Shown here one piece after another: positions 54,910-63,569 of a stretch of 64,000 nt of DNA. A model generated the notes under the pieces. The model saw nothing but the letters and a program-made list of their open reading frames with translations. It was not told where the DNA came from and did no database searches. Numbering within the stretch: position 1 is the stretch's first letter; every line of letters starts with the position of its first letter. The translations under genes and the position numbers were made by a program. This DNA is from SZUA-87 sp041687805 (GTDB taxonomy: Bacteria > Actinomycetota > Acidimicrobiia > Acidimicrobiales > Aldehydirespiratoraceae), in the NCBI GenBank assembly GCA_041687805.1, contig JBDNJK010000031.1, positions 1 through 64,000 of the forward strand, read 5' to 3'.

Positions 54910-55764
54910 TCAGCCCCCCAGAACCTCGGCCACACCGGCTGAGACATCTGCCGGGCCGGTGACCGTCGTCAGCCGCGCCCCTGTTGCTGCAGCGAACTCG
55001 CGTGCGTCGTCGGCATCGTCGGCCGGAGCGATGATGCACAATTCCTGAGCCCGACGCGCCGCCACAACCGCGTCGGCGCCAGCTGTTGAGCGACAGTCGG
55101 ACAACAGCAGGATGATCTGACGTTTTGCACTCGATCTCGCCAACTGGCTGCGCGCCGATTCGAGCACTGCAGCAAGATCGGTGGTGCCGTGACCCTGCAA
55201 TCGCAAAATGTCGTCGACCACCGCACCCGCCGAACGATGACGATCCTGAGACTTCACCGCCACGACCTTTTCGCCGAACGCCAGAACCGACCAGTCGGCG
55301 GGGGCCCGCCACGAACAGGCCGCGGCACACACCGCCGCAGTGGCGAGACGGTGCCCGCTCATCGAGCCGCTGCGGTCGACCACCAACGCCACCGCCGTGG
55401 CTGGGCGGCGCCAGGCTCTCACACGGAGGGCATCGACCGACACAGGCTCCGATGACGCACCAGCGCGAACAATCTCATCGAGGCTCCTGTCGAGGTCGAG
55501 ATCGCCTTCGGCCCTACTTGCAGGAAGGCTCTCCAGACGGCCAAGCCCGCGGGCTGAGACTGGGCCCGACCGGGCGACATCGAGCACCAACCGCCCTGCA
55601 ATTTTCGCCGCTAGCGCGGACAGACGTCGGTCGGTGGCACCGCTCATTGTCGCCAGCATCTCCAAAGCTGCATCGAGATCTTCCTGAGTCAGCTCGGCCA
55701 ACGCATCATCGTCAATCTCACCCAGCTCCGGACTCAGCTCCGCGAATCTCGGATCACGCGACAT
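54910..55764 (-). CDS. VWA-domain protein, MoxR partner
   Basis: The protein has a von Willebrand A domain with MIDAS motif DRSGSMSG, then LAFGEKVVAV, GHGTTDLAAVLESAR and LLLSDCRS. An N-terminal helical part precedes it (SPELGEIDDDALAELTQEDLD). The ATG at 55764 gives 284 residues. The frame stays open upstream to a TTG at 55920 inside the moxR gene, with no ATG, GTG or TTG between, so the true start is uncertain. VWA-MoxR pairs act as chaperones or metal-insertion machines, for example CoxD/CoxE. Confidence 0.85.
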   Translation of the reverse strand: MSRDPRFAELSPELGEIDDDALAELTQEDLDAALEMLATMSGATDRRLSALAAKIAGRLVLDVARSGPVSARGLGRLESLPASRAEGDLDLDRSLDEIVRAGASSEPVSVDALRVRAWRRPATAVALVVDRSGSMSGHRLATAAVCAAACSWRAPADWSVLAFGEKVVAVKSQDRHRSAGAVVDDILRLQGHGTTDLAAVLESARSQLARSSAKRQIILLLSDCRSTAGADAVVAARRAQELCIIAPADDADDAREFAAATGARLTTVTGPADVSAGVAEVLGG

Positions 55765-55832
55765 CTCACGGCGAGATTTTGTTCCCCGACGTTCGCTCTC
55801 AAGCTGCTCTCTGGCCGCGTCGCCTTCGAGGG

Positions 55833-56762
55833 TCAGAGACGATCCGTCGAGGCCCCGGTCGGGGCTCGGCGTTTTGGGTCGTCGCCACCTTCGGTTTCGG
55901 CTTGGATCACGGCCGCCCAAAGTTCGCAGATCACGTCTTCGGGGGTGCTGTCCCCGCCCTCGTGGAGCCGTATGCGACCCGAAAGTGCAACCAGCGCCGC
56001 GTCGAGCCCCACATTGGAATCGTCGAGGGGCATCTGGCGAATACCGGCGAGCCGCCTCGCCACCTCGACCTGATCGATGGCGCCGCGCACCGACGAACCC
56101 ACTCTGACATCGGGGTGATGACGTGTGGCGCGAGTGACGGCCACGGCCCTCGTTCGCAAAATTTCGTCGCCGGTACCAGCTCGCTGCTCGACGATGTCCT
56201 CTTCATCGGGCGCCGATTGGTAATCCATGGTTATGCGGCAGATCCGGTCGTAGATGGCACCGGCGACACGTGAGGTGCCGACGTTGTCGAACGGGTTCAT
56301 CGCGGCCACAATCCGGAATCCGTCAGCGGCCGCTACCCGCCCGATACGCGGCACATTGAGCTCACCTTCTGACATCACTGTGATCAGGAGGTTGACCGTC
56401 TCCTCGGGAACCCGGTTGAGCTCCTCGACATAGAGCAGCGAGCCCTCCCTGAGTGCCTCCAGCAGCGGCCCATCGACGAACACGTCGGGCACATAACCCT
56501 CGCTCATCACTCGCGACGGATCGAACTGTCCGGCAAGACGCGCCGGGGTGAGCTCGGCATTTCCCTCCACGAACACGAACCCGCGGTGGGCGGCATCGGC
56601 CGCGGCACGCAACATTGTGGATTTGCCTGTGCCCGGAGGTCCCTCGAGCAAAACATGTCGACCTGCGGCCAGAGCTGCCACGAGAAGTTCGAGCTCGCGG
56701 CGGCGCCCGACGATGGCACGGTCGAGCGCGTCGAGAACGCTTCGATCATCGAGTCGGGTCAC
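55833..56762 (-). CDS. MoxR-family AAA+ ATPase
   Basis: The 309-residue ATPase has the Walker A motif GPPGTGKST near 40-48, Walker B LLYVEELNR, the sensor region AAMNPFDNVGTSRVAGAIYDRI with its arginine finger, and the C-terminal helical lid. MoxR ATPases remodel or activate enzymes, classically methanol dehydrogenase and CO dehydrogenase, together with a VWA protein. Here the VWA gene follows and an alcohol dehydrogenase gene precedes. The start is GTG at 56762. Confidence 0.92.
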   Translation of the reverse strand: MTRLDDRSVLDALDRAIVGRRRELELLVAALAAGRHVLLEGPPGTGKSTMLRAAADAAHRGFVFVEGNAELTPARLAGQFDPSRVMSEGYVPDVFVDGPLLEALREGSLLYVEELNRVPEETVNLLITVMSEGELNVPRIGRVAAADGFRIVAAMNPFDNVGTSRVAGAIYDRICRITMDYQSAPDEEDIVEQRAGTGDEILRTRAVAVTRATRHHPDVRVGSSVRGAIDQVEVARRLAGIRQMPLDDSNVGLDAALVALSGRIRLHEGGDSTPEDVICELWAAVIQAETEGGDDPKRRAPTGASTDRL

Positions 56763-56804
56763 AGGACTTTCACCGGTTGGGAGGAGATGGTGGCGGAGTC
56801 GGAG

Positions 56805-57917
56805 TCAGTCAAACGTGATGACGCCACGGATGTTCTTGTTGGCCAGCATGTCGTCGTAGCCCTGGTTGACCTCGTCGAGGGCGTAGGTGTTGGTGATCAT
56901 CTCATCGAGCTTCAGTTGGCCAGCCTGATACATCGACAAAAGGTGGGGGATCTCCTTGCGAGGAGAGGTGGACCCGAATAGGCAGCCCTTGAGCTCCTGG
57001 TTCATCATGGCGAAGGCAAAGAGATTGAGCTGCACATCCATGCTGGCCTCATTGGCAACGGCGGTGGCCACCACGGTGCCGCCCTTGCGAGTAAGGAACT
57101 GCGCCGGGAGAATCATGTCGCCGGTGAGCTCCCCAGGGGTGAGAATCGTGCTGTCGGCCATCACACCCAAGGTGAGACCGCCTACCAATTCTGTCGCCTC
57201 GGCCATTGACGTAGCCGTGTGGGTGGCGCCGAAATTCATTGCGCTCTCGCGTTTGAACTCAGATGGGTCCACCGCAATCACGTGCTTTGCGCCGGCGGCG
57301 TGAGCGCCCTGAACCGCCGACATGCCGACCCCGCCGCATCCGACTACGACAACAGTGTCTCCAGCGGTGACATCGGCACGGTTGACCGCCGAGCCGTATC
57401 CGGTGGTGACACCGCAGCTCACGAGAGCGGCAGGGCCGGCCGGAATGTCTTTCTCGATTTTGATGGCGCTGTCGACGCTGAGGATCATGTGTTCGGCGAA
57501 GGTGCCGAGCTTGAGCAGCGGGGTGATGTCTTCGCCGGAGGCAGAGTGGTGACGGAAACCGCCGGCCATCATTCCCGGCTCTAATAGATGAGCACCGAGA
57601 TCGCAGAGGTTCTGCATGCCGCGGGCGCACCAAGTGCATTTTCCACACGATGGGATGAACGAGCACGCGACGTGGTCGCCGATCTCAAATTCGGTGACAC
57701 CCTCGCCGAGACCGATCACCTCACCCGCGCCCTCATGGCCACCGACAACGGGGAGCGGGACAGTCATTGAACCGTTGTGAGCGTGCTCATCGGAGTGACA
57801 CATCCCCGCGGCGAGAGTCTTGACCAAGATCTCCCTCGGTTGCGGATCGTCGAGTTCGATTTCCTCGACCTCCCACGGTGTGTTCACCTCACGCAGCACT
57901 GCGGCCCTGGTTTTCAT
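56805..57917 (-). CDS. NDMA-dependent alcohol dehydrogenase (nicotinoprotein, mycofactocin-associated)
   Basis: The 370-residue medium-chain dehydrogenase begins MKTRAAVLREVNTPWEVEEIELD, the start typical of the NDMA-dependent family. Catalytic zinc ligands lie in GMCHSDEH and GGHEGAGEV. The structural zinc motif is CGKCTWCARGMQNLC, and the NAD fold has VVVVGCGGVGMSAVQGA. Members hold NAD tightly and need an external acceptor, thought to be mycofactocin. The ATG at 57917 follows GGGGAAGG; the frame to 57950 is longer but unconserved. The substrate alcohol is unknown. Confidence 0.92.
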   Translation of the reverse strand: MKTRAAVLREVNTPWEVEEIELDDPQPREILVKTLAAGMCHSDEHAHNGSMTVPLPVVGGHEGAGEVIGLGEGVTEFEIGDHVACSFIPSCGKCTWCARGMQNLCDLGAHLLEPGMMAGGFRHHSASGEDITPLLKLGTFAEHMILSVDSAIKIEKDIPAGPAALVSCGVTTGYGSAVNRADVTAGDTVVVVGCGGVGMSAVQGAHAAGAKHVIAVDPSEFKRESAMNFGATHTATSMAEATELVGGLTLGVMADSTILTPGELTGDMILPAQFLTRKGGTVVATAVANEASMDVQLNLFAFAMMNQELKGCLFGSTSPRKEIPHLLSMYQAGQLKLDEMITNTYALDEVNQGYDDMLANKNIRGVITFD

Positions 57918-58013
57918 CGATTTACCTTCCCCACTTGAGCGACCCGGCACGAATCGACCGGACGCCGCGAAAGTATCAGTGACGCCTCACATCGTCAGTA
58001 TCGCCACCGCCGG

Positions 58014-58811
58014 TCAGTTGGTGGCGGTCATCCCACCGTCGACCGGAATCACCGCGCCGGTGATCGCCGAGGCGCTCTGTGAGCACAACCAAGCGATCGT
58101 TGCGGCCACCTCTCCCGGCTCGATCAGACGGCCGAGCGGCTGTTGATGGACCACGAAATCCTCGGGGTCGGCGAGGTGATAGATCTCCGCTGAGGCATCG
58201 AGGATAGGAGTGCGGGTGGAGCCGGGCGAGACTGCATTGGCTGTGATCCCGGTGCCGGCAAGATCAGCGGCCAGCGATCTGACCAAGCCGATCACGCCGT
58301 GCTTGGCCGCGGCATAAGCCGCCATGTGATGAAGCCCGAGCGACCCCGCGGCTGATGCCACCGCGACCACTCTGCCTCTCCCGTACGACGAAGTCTCCAA
58401 AATCACCGGCACTGCCGCCCGCACCGTGCGATAGACGCCGGTGAGGTCGACATCGAGGACCACATTCCACGTGGGATCGTCGGTCTGCCAGAGTGGATTG
58501 CCACCCGCGGCCACGCCAGCGGCAGCGATCACCGCGTCGAGATGTCCAAACCGATCCACCGCCACCGCGACCGCAGCATCGAGTGCCGTCTGGTCGCGCA
58601 CGTCGGCTATCGCGCCCACCACTGAGCCGCCACCTGCTTCGACCACTGCGTCCAGATCCTCTGCTGTCGCCAGCGGATAGGCGAGCGCCGGGTCATCGGC
58701 GCATGCGTCGACGGCAACCACCCCCCATCCCGCGGCAACGAGATCCGACACAGTGGCCGCGCCGATGCCTCGGGCGGCGCCGGTTACGAGTGCGACTGGC
58801 TGATTCACCAC
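58014..58811 (-). CDS. Mycofactocin-coupled SDR family oxidoreductase
   Basis: The 265-residue short-chain dehydrogenase has the NAD-binding TGAARGIGAA, VAVASAAGSLG and catalytic YAAAK. The subfamily-specific insert CADDPALAYPLATAEDLDAVVEAGG after the second beta strand is the mark of the mycofactocin-coupled SDR group. These enzymes carry buried NAD that cannot exchange and pass hydride to mycofactocin. Several GTG starts lie close together near 58811. It ends PVDGGMTATN, as usual for SDRs. Confidence 0.9.
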   Translation of the reverse strand: MVNQPVALVTGAARGIGAATVSDLVAAGWGVVAVDACADDPALAYPLATAEDLDAVVEAGGGSVVGAIADVRDQTALDAAVAVAVDRFGHLDAVIAAAGVAAGGNPLWQTDDPTWNVVLDVDLTGVYRTVRAAVPVILETSSYGRGRVVAVASAAGSLGLHHMAAYAAAKHGVIGLVRSLAADLAGTGITANAVSPGSTRTPILDASAEIYHLADPEDFVVHQQPLGRLIEPGEVAATIAWLCSQSASAITGAVIPVDGGMTATN

Positions 58812-58875
58812 ACCAGCGTGGCATTTCCAGAACCCTCAGCGGGCCATGCCCGTGCCATCGATCTGGACTCAGGAC

Positions 58876-59457
58876 CTACGGTTCGCTACTGCCGGCTACT
58901 TCTTCCGCTTTGGCACACTTGGCCGCATCCTGCAGCACCACCCGCACGAATTCACTGTCGAACGATTCTGATGTGTTGGTCGGTTCCCTCCAGATCTTCT
59001 TGTCGGGCCGAAACCAGTCTCCGCCGTAGACATGGATGGCGCCGGTCCATTCGCGCGATGGATTCGTCACTGAATGGATCGCGTCGTCTCCCAAGAGAAT
59101 CGTGTCGCCCCTTCTCAGCGACGCCGACTTCCGATGCTCCAACGTGCCGTCGTCGAGAGAACGAAACAAGTCGTTGTCTTCGCGCCCTCCGTAGATGCCG
59201 ATTGCTGCCCACATCAGGTGGTCGTGAGCGGTAAGACTCACCGTCGGGGGCCAGACCATGTGGAGCACAGTCATTTCCTGGCTTCGGTACCACGTCGTCA
59301 TTGACGGTTGATCACGCGGATGTCCAATCGCTGACTCGATGGCGTTGGGATCGCTGATGGTTCGATTGAGCACTTCCTCAACCGCCACTCCTGAATGCCC
59401 TGGCGAGTCGTTCACCGCCTCGAGACAATCGGAGATCAGATCGTCAATATTGAACAT
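58876..59457 (-). CDS. Cysteine dioxygenase-like cupin
   Basis: The 193-residue protein fits the thiol dioxygenase cupin plan: H78-x-H80 in LTAHDHLMWAAIGIYGG, H128 in GDDAIHSVTNP and the downstream H-x-Y pair H142/Y144 in AIHVYGGD. Such enzymes use a 3-His iron site and O2 to oxidise thiols to sulfinates. The Cys-Tyr crosslink partner of mammalian enzymes is not evident. The ATG at 59457 has only a weak ribosome-binding site. Its place between mftE and the SDR suggests a role in mycofactocin metabolism, but the substrate is unknown. Confidence 0.72.
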   Translation of the reverse strand: MFNIDDLISDCLEAVNDSPGHSGVAVEEVLNRTISDPNAIESAIGHPRDQPSMTTWYRSQEMTVLHMVWPPTVSLTAHDHLMWAAIGIYGGREDNDLFRSLDDGTLEHRKSASLRRGDTILLGDDAIHSVTNPSREWTGAIHVYGGDWFRPDKKIWREPTNTSESFDSEFVRVVLQDAAKCAKAEEVAGSSEP

Positions 59458-59484
59458 GGTTCGTGGTCTCGTTTCCCCGTCGTG

Positions 59485-60186
59485 TCAGTGCAGTTTGAGA
59501 GATTGTACGGCATCGGTCAACAGGCGACCGAGAAGCGTGCGGCCCTCCTGCGCGGTGGCACCAGTCGGATCACCTAGAACACCGTTGGCGGTAACGCCAG
59601 CCAAGCCGTGGTGCCTCAACTCCGGCAGAAGATTCTGTATCGGGTCGGTCACCCCGGGCTCCAGCAGGTCGAGGCGCACCAAGTCGGGGGCGATAGCCAG
59701 CATGAGCGACGTCTCGGTTCGACCGGCATGAGCGTCAGATCCCGGGATCCGGACCGTCCACGCGACCAACTCGCGGCCCTCGGACGCGCAGATTCGACAG
59801 GCCTTGTCGATCGCCTCGACATTGCCGCCGTGAGCATTGACCACGGCCACCCGAACTACTTCCGGGCCAGCAGTCCGGACAATTTCGACAAGAACCGACA
59901 CCAATACGTCGGTTCCGATCGAGAGGGTGCCGGCGAATCCTTTGTGCTCGCCCGAGGCCCCGATCGAGATCGTGGGGCCCACTAGTGCATCGGGCATCGC
60001 CGCCGCAACACGTCCCGCGAGTTCCTCGGCGATGCGGGTGTCGGTGTCGAGGGGCAGGTGAGGCCCGTGCTGCTCGGTTGCGCCGAATGGCACCACCAGC
60101 GTGAATGGCGACTGCTGGTCGACTTCCGGGGAAGTGTGAGCGCCAAGCTGACGCTTCGTGGCCTGCGATCCCGGCGGCTTGATCAC
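59485..60186 (-). CDS. mftE: Creatininase-family peptidase MftE
   Basis: The 233-residue metal-dependent amidohydrolase has VPFGATEQHGPHLPLDTDTRIAEELA, the GASGEHKGFAGTLSIG segment, the NAHGGN motif, GSDAHAGRTETSLML and a C-terminus with GVLGDPTGATAQEG. These match MftE, which cleaves the modified MftA peptide to release the Val-Tyr-derived core. Metal ligands are the Glu and His of TEQH, the Asp of DTDT and the His of NAHGG. The GTG start overlaps the ETF-beta stop by 4 bp. This gene is the main evidence for a mycofactocin pathway. Confidence 0.93.
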   Translation of the reverse strand: MIKPPGSQATKRQLGAHTSPEVDQQSPFTLVVPFGATEQHGPHLPLDTDTRIAEELAGRVAAAMPDALVGPTISIGASGEHKGFAGTLSIGTDVLVSVLVEIVRTAGPEVVRVAVVNAHGGNVEAIDKACRICASEGRELVAWTVRIPGSDAHAGRTETSLMLAIAPDLVRLDLLEPGVTDPIQNLLPELRHHGLAGVTANGVLGDPTGATAQEGRTLLGRLLTDAVQSLKLH

Positions 60187-61019
60187 GAATCGGCGGCGGT
60201 TGGCTGGACACCCAACTCGGCCAGACGTTCGAGCAAAAGGTCGGCTGCCGCTTCCGGATCCAGGTGAATCGCGCGGCTGGCCTTCGGTTTCACCATGGCT
60301 CCCGACACCGCTATGAGACGCAATCGAAGGTCGTCGCCCTCGGGAGGCGGTATCTCACGTGATCTCGGTCGAAATGGACCGGATTGCACGGCCCGATGCC
60401 CGGGATCCGCGGACGAAGTCGCGCCAACGACTTCGATCTCGAGCTTCGCGGCGGTCAGCATCGACTTGAGAGAGGCACGGCGCAATTTTGCACCGGCTTC
60501 GACTGACACGACTGCCAGAGGCCGAAGCTGCAACACCTCGCGTCGCCCACCGTCGAGTCGACGGGTGGCGGTGACGAGTCCAACGTCGCTGATCGACACC
60601 ATCGTGCAGCCAAGAGCCTGAGCGGCTCCGATCGTGTGCGCCAGAAAGGCCGGGAATGACCCGCTGCCACGGTCGAGGCTCCAGTCGCCACACACGACCA
60701 AATCGCAATCGGCCACCACCGGAGCCACCGAGTTGGCCACGTCGGCTGAATCGTCATCAGAATCCATGTCGACCCGCACCGCCCGGGTGGCGCCCGCAGC
60801 CAATGCCCCACGCAACATTTCGTCGGCCTCGATCGGGCCCGCACAAACCACCAAGATTTCGCTGACCGCTACCGTCTCACCCAATGACAAGGCGGTCTCG
60901 AGTGCTGACTGATCTGCTGGGCTGGCCGCGAACCAGCGTCGATCTTCGCTAACCACACCCGTGACCGGATCGACCTCGGGTCTGGTGTCGACCCACTTCA
61001 TGCAAACAGCCAACTTCAC
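60183..61019 (-). CDS. Electron transfer flavoprotein subunit beta (FixA-like)
   Basis: The 278-residue protein starts MKLAVCMKWVDTRPEVDPVTG and has DQSALETALSL, a segment common to ETF-beta. DLVVCGDWSLDRGSGSFPAFLAHTIGA follows in the AMP/FAD-binding fold. It would pair with the ETF-alpha gene at 62625-63569. It is more divergent than housekeeping ETF-beta, which suits the mycofactocin-associated group. The start is ATG or GTG near 61019. It is coupled to mftE by a 4-bp overlap. Confidence 0.87.
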   Translation of the reverse strand: MKLAVCMKWVDTRPEVDPVTGVVSEDRRWFAASPADQSALETALSLGETVAVSEILVVCAGPIEADEMLRGALAAGATRAVRVDMDSDDDSADVANSVAPVVADCDLVVCGDWSLDRGSGSFPAFLAHTIGAAQALGCTMVSISDVGLVTATRRLDGGRREVLQLRPLAVVSVEAGAKLRRASLKSMLTAAKLEIEVVGATSSADPGHRAVQSGPFRPRSREIPPPEGDDLRLRLIAVSGAMVKPKASRAIHLDPEAAADLLLERLAELGVQPTAADS

Positions 61020-61022
61020 GCG

Positions 61023-61325
61023 TCAGCTCCTCTTGAAGACCACACCGTGGCCCCCCTCTGGATACGACCATGAGATGGCGCCCTCGTTGTTGCACACCAT
61101 GTAACAGGTGCCGCATTCGAAGCACTGCTCGTAGTTGAAGAGAATTCCGCCGTCGCTCGTGGGCACGAACAAGTTGGCTGGACAGGCGGTGATGCACGCC
61201 TTGGCCGGGCAGTGGCTGCACACCGCTGAGTCGACGATGATGTGGGCTCGCGTCGACACCCTGAAGTCGATTGTGGCCATGCGAGCCTCGAACGAGACCG
61301 CACCTCTTGACATGTGCATGGCCAT
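61023..61325 (-). CDS. FixX-like 2[4Fe-4S] ferredoxin
   Basis: The 100-residue protein has two cysteine clusters, CSHCPAKACITACP and CFECGTCYMVC, arranged as in FixX and the ferredoxin domain of ETF-quinone oxidoreductase. The ATG at 61325 overlaps the FixC-like stop (TGATG) and gives MAMHMSRGAVSFEARMAT; a start at 61352 would overlap by 28 bp. It would carry electrons between ETF and the FixC-like flavoprotein or the quinone pool. Confidence 0.88.
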   Translation of the reverse strand: MAMHMSRGAVSFEARMATIDFRVSTRAHIIVDSAVCSHCPAKACITACPANLFVPTSDGGILFNYEQCFECGTCYMVCNNEGAISWSYPEGGHGVVFKRS

Positions 61326-62632
61326 CAGCCGTACGTCCGCAGGCCGAGCCATGCATCCTTGATTACATGACGCAATTTCAGCGGCGAGTTCTTCAGCGTG
61401 CGGAAGAACAGCTTGACGATGCCGGGCTTCGGATTCGGATTGTCGACCCAGAAGACACCCTCGAGAAGGTCACACACCAACTGCGGATACCGGAATTGGA
61501 CTCGATCCGACAAGACGAGACCGGGGGCCTTACGGAGTTTCTTGTGATCGGCCAGCACGAACGTGCCGTGCAATCTCGACCTGTAGTCCGCCACCATTGC
61601 CTTCGATCCGGATCGCCCAGAATCCAGCGCAGCAACCGCAGCATCACCCGCCGCCTTTCCCCCACCGATAGCAAAATTGACTCCTTCGAGCCATAGCCCA
61701 CCGCTCAGGCAAAACGCCGCGGCATCCCCCGACACAAGCAGCCCAGGTGAACCGAGCGTGGGCATGGTGTCGTAGCCGCCCTCGGGAATGAGATGGGCCG
61801 AATATTCCTCGAGCTGGCCTCCCTTCACAAGAGGCGCCACCATCGGGTGGGCCTTGAGATCTGCTATCAGATCTTCGGCACGGCGCTTCGACTCGGCCAG
61901 GTCGGTGAGGCGCAGGACCACGCCCACCGCCACAGAATCCAGGTTGGTGTAGATAAAACCGCCGCCCGCGATGTCGCCCGTGCAACCGATGATCTCGTAG
62001 TCGGCGCCGCCATCGCCCGTGAGACCAAAGCGTTCCTCGATCACCTCGCGAGGAAGCGACAGCACTTCCTTGGCACCCAACGTGAAGTGGTCGGAATCCT
62101 CAGCGTGAGGGTAGAGGCCCATCTCCTTGGCGATGAACGAATTGACCCCGTCACAGGCGATGACCACATCAGCAGTGAGGTCGCCATCGGGGCGATCGGT
62201 GTGGACGCCCGTGACTCGGCCTGATCCATCTTGAATCACGCCCGTGACCGTGGTGCTGCACACAACAGTGGCTCCGGCGGCCGCCGCGTGATCGGCGAGC
62301 CACGCGTCGAAGTCGGGGCGGAACGCGGTGGCACCGTTGTAGGGCGGCTCTCCCCATTTGGTAGAGCGGTAGTCGATCATCACACTCTGGGTCGGGGTCA
62401 TCACAACAGTGCCGCGGCGGGTAACCCATCGCTGCACCGGTGCCTCTTCCCACCACTTCGGGATGAGGCCGTCGAGCACCCGTCCGTAGATCACGCCGCC
62501 GTACATGTTCTTCGATCCGGGGAAGGGCCCACGTTCGATCAGGCACACGGATTTCCCAGCGCGAGCTGCAACCAGAGCCGCTGTCGAACCGGCCGGGCCG
62601 GCACCTACAACGATGATGTCGAAGTCAGTCAT
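61325..62632 (-). CDS. FixC-like FAD-dependent oxidoreductase (ETF-quinone oxidoreductase type)
   Basis: The 435-residue protein begins with the FAD-binding motif MTDFDIIVVGAGPAGSTAALVAARAG. GSKNMYGGVIYG follows, the FixC signature, with CDGVNSFIAKEMGLY and SGDAAAFCLSGGLWLEGVNFAIGGGKAA in the second FAD region. It lacks a C-terminal ferredoxin domain, which the neighbouring FixX-like gene supplies. The ATG at 62632 overlaps the ETF-alpha stop by 8 bp. It would transfer ETF electrons to quinone or to a low-potential acceptor. Confidence 0.9.
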   Translation of the reverse strand: MTDFDIIVVGAGPAGSTAALVAARAGKSVCLIERGPFPGSKNMYGGVIYGRVLDGLIPKWWEEAPVQRWVTRRGTVVMTPTQSVMIDYRSTKWGEPPYNGATAFRPDFDAWLADHAAAAGATVVCSTTVTGVIQDGSGRVTGVHTDRPDGDLTADVVIACDGVNSFIAKEMGLYPHAEDSDHFTLGAKEVLSLPREVIEERFGLTGDGGADYEIIGCTGDIAGGGFIYTNLDSVAVGVVLRLTDLAESKRRAEDLIADLKAHPMVAPLVKGGQLEEYSAHLIPEGGYDTMPTLGSPGLLVSGDAAAFCLSGGLWLEGVNFAIGGGKAAGDAAVAALDSGRSGSKAMVADYRSRLHGTFVLADHKKLRKAPGLVLSDRVQFRYPQLVCDLLEGVFWVDNPNPKPGIVKLFFRTLKNSPLKLRHVIKDAWLGLRTYG

Positions 62633-63569
62633 GTGACGTCTCCCCTGCGTGGTGGTGCGCCGAATAGACATTCTGGACCACAGCTCGTAGCCGAACCTCG
62701 ACCTCGATGTCGAGCCGGTCGGCCAACGCCACGAGCGCCGCTCGAGCATCGACAACCAGGTTGGTCTCGGCCATGGCCGCCATCGGGCAGTTCCCGTCGG
62801 TGTTGACGCTCACGACGTGTTGCGGCTCACCCAGACCGGATATGTGTTGGACCGCTCCGCTGATGGCAAGCGCCACGTAGATCTCCGGGTCGACCATCAC
62901 CCCGGTTGTGCCGATCTGTCGTTCGAACGGCAGCCAGCCCCGGTCGGTGACAACGCGGGTCGCGCCGAGCGACATCCCCAGGGCAGCAGCGACCCGGACG
63001 GCGAGGTCGACGAAGCCTGCGTCTCGCAGCCCAGCGCCCGCGGCCATGATGTTCGTTGCCTCGACCAGGTCGAGGTCGGATGCGTCTGGGGTGGTGACGT
63101 CCATCACCACCGGATCTGCGGATCGGTCGGACCCGACCAGCGGAGCGTCGGTGCGGGTCGAAACAAGCGGCCCGATTGCGGCCGGGACTCCTCGCACACC
63201 CGGCTGCAGGGTCGCCACAAACGGGCCGTCGACTTCGTGACGTTCAATGACCAACCCCGCCCGGCGAGCCAAGAGCACCTCGCCAGGGCTCACCGCTATC
63301 GCTCCAGCCAGCAGAGGACGGCTGAGCAGGGCCGCCAGCCGAGGCGCCAGATCACGACCATCGGGTGATGCCGGGAGCACCACCACCTCGAACTCGATGA
63401 GGTCGCTGACAAGCGACGCCGCGAGAGCTGCCGGACGAAGTCCATCGACGTCGATGACGATCGCCCGGCCTGAGCATTCGGCAACCGCCTCGTCACCACC
63501 GACGGGAGGCTTACCGTCACGAGTGATGACCACCGCGACCATCCCGACAGGTTGGGCCGTGCCACTCAC
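62625..63569 (-). CDS. Electron transfer flavoprotein subunit alpha (FixB-like)
   Basis: The 314-residue protein has a divergent N-terminal half. Its C-terminal FAD-binding domain contains ATRVVTDRGWLPFERQIGTTGVMVDPEIYVALAISGAVQH and later SVNTDGNCPM, close to the ETF-alpha pattern. Together with ETF-beta it forms an ETF dimer. The ATG at 63569 overlaps the stop of the upstream oxidoreductase by 4 bp. Confidence 0.88.
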   Translation of the reverse strand: MSGTAQPVGMVAVVITRDGKPPVGGDEAVAECSGRAIVIDVDGLRPAALAASLVSDLIEFEVVVLPASPDGRDLAPRLAALLSRPLLAGAIAVSPGEVLLARRAGLVIERHEVDGPFVATLQPGVRGVPAAIGPLVSTRTDAPLVGSDRSADPVVMDVTTPDASDLDLVEATNIMAAGAGLRDAGFVDLAVRVAAALGMSLGATRVVTDRGWLPFERQIGTTGVMVDPEIYVALAISGAVQHISGLGEPQHVVSVNTDGNCPMAAMAETNLVVDARAALVALADRLDIEVEVRLRAVVQNVYSAHHHAGETSHD

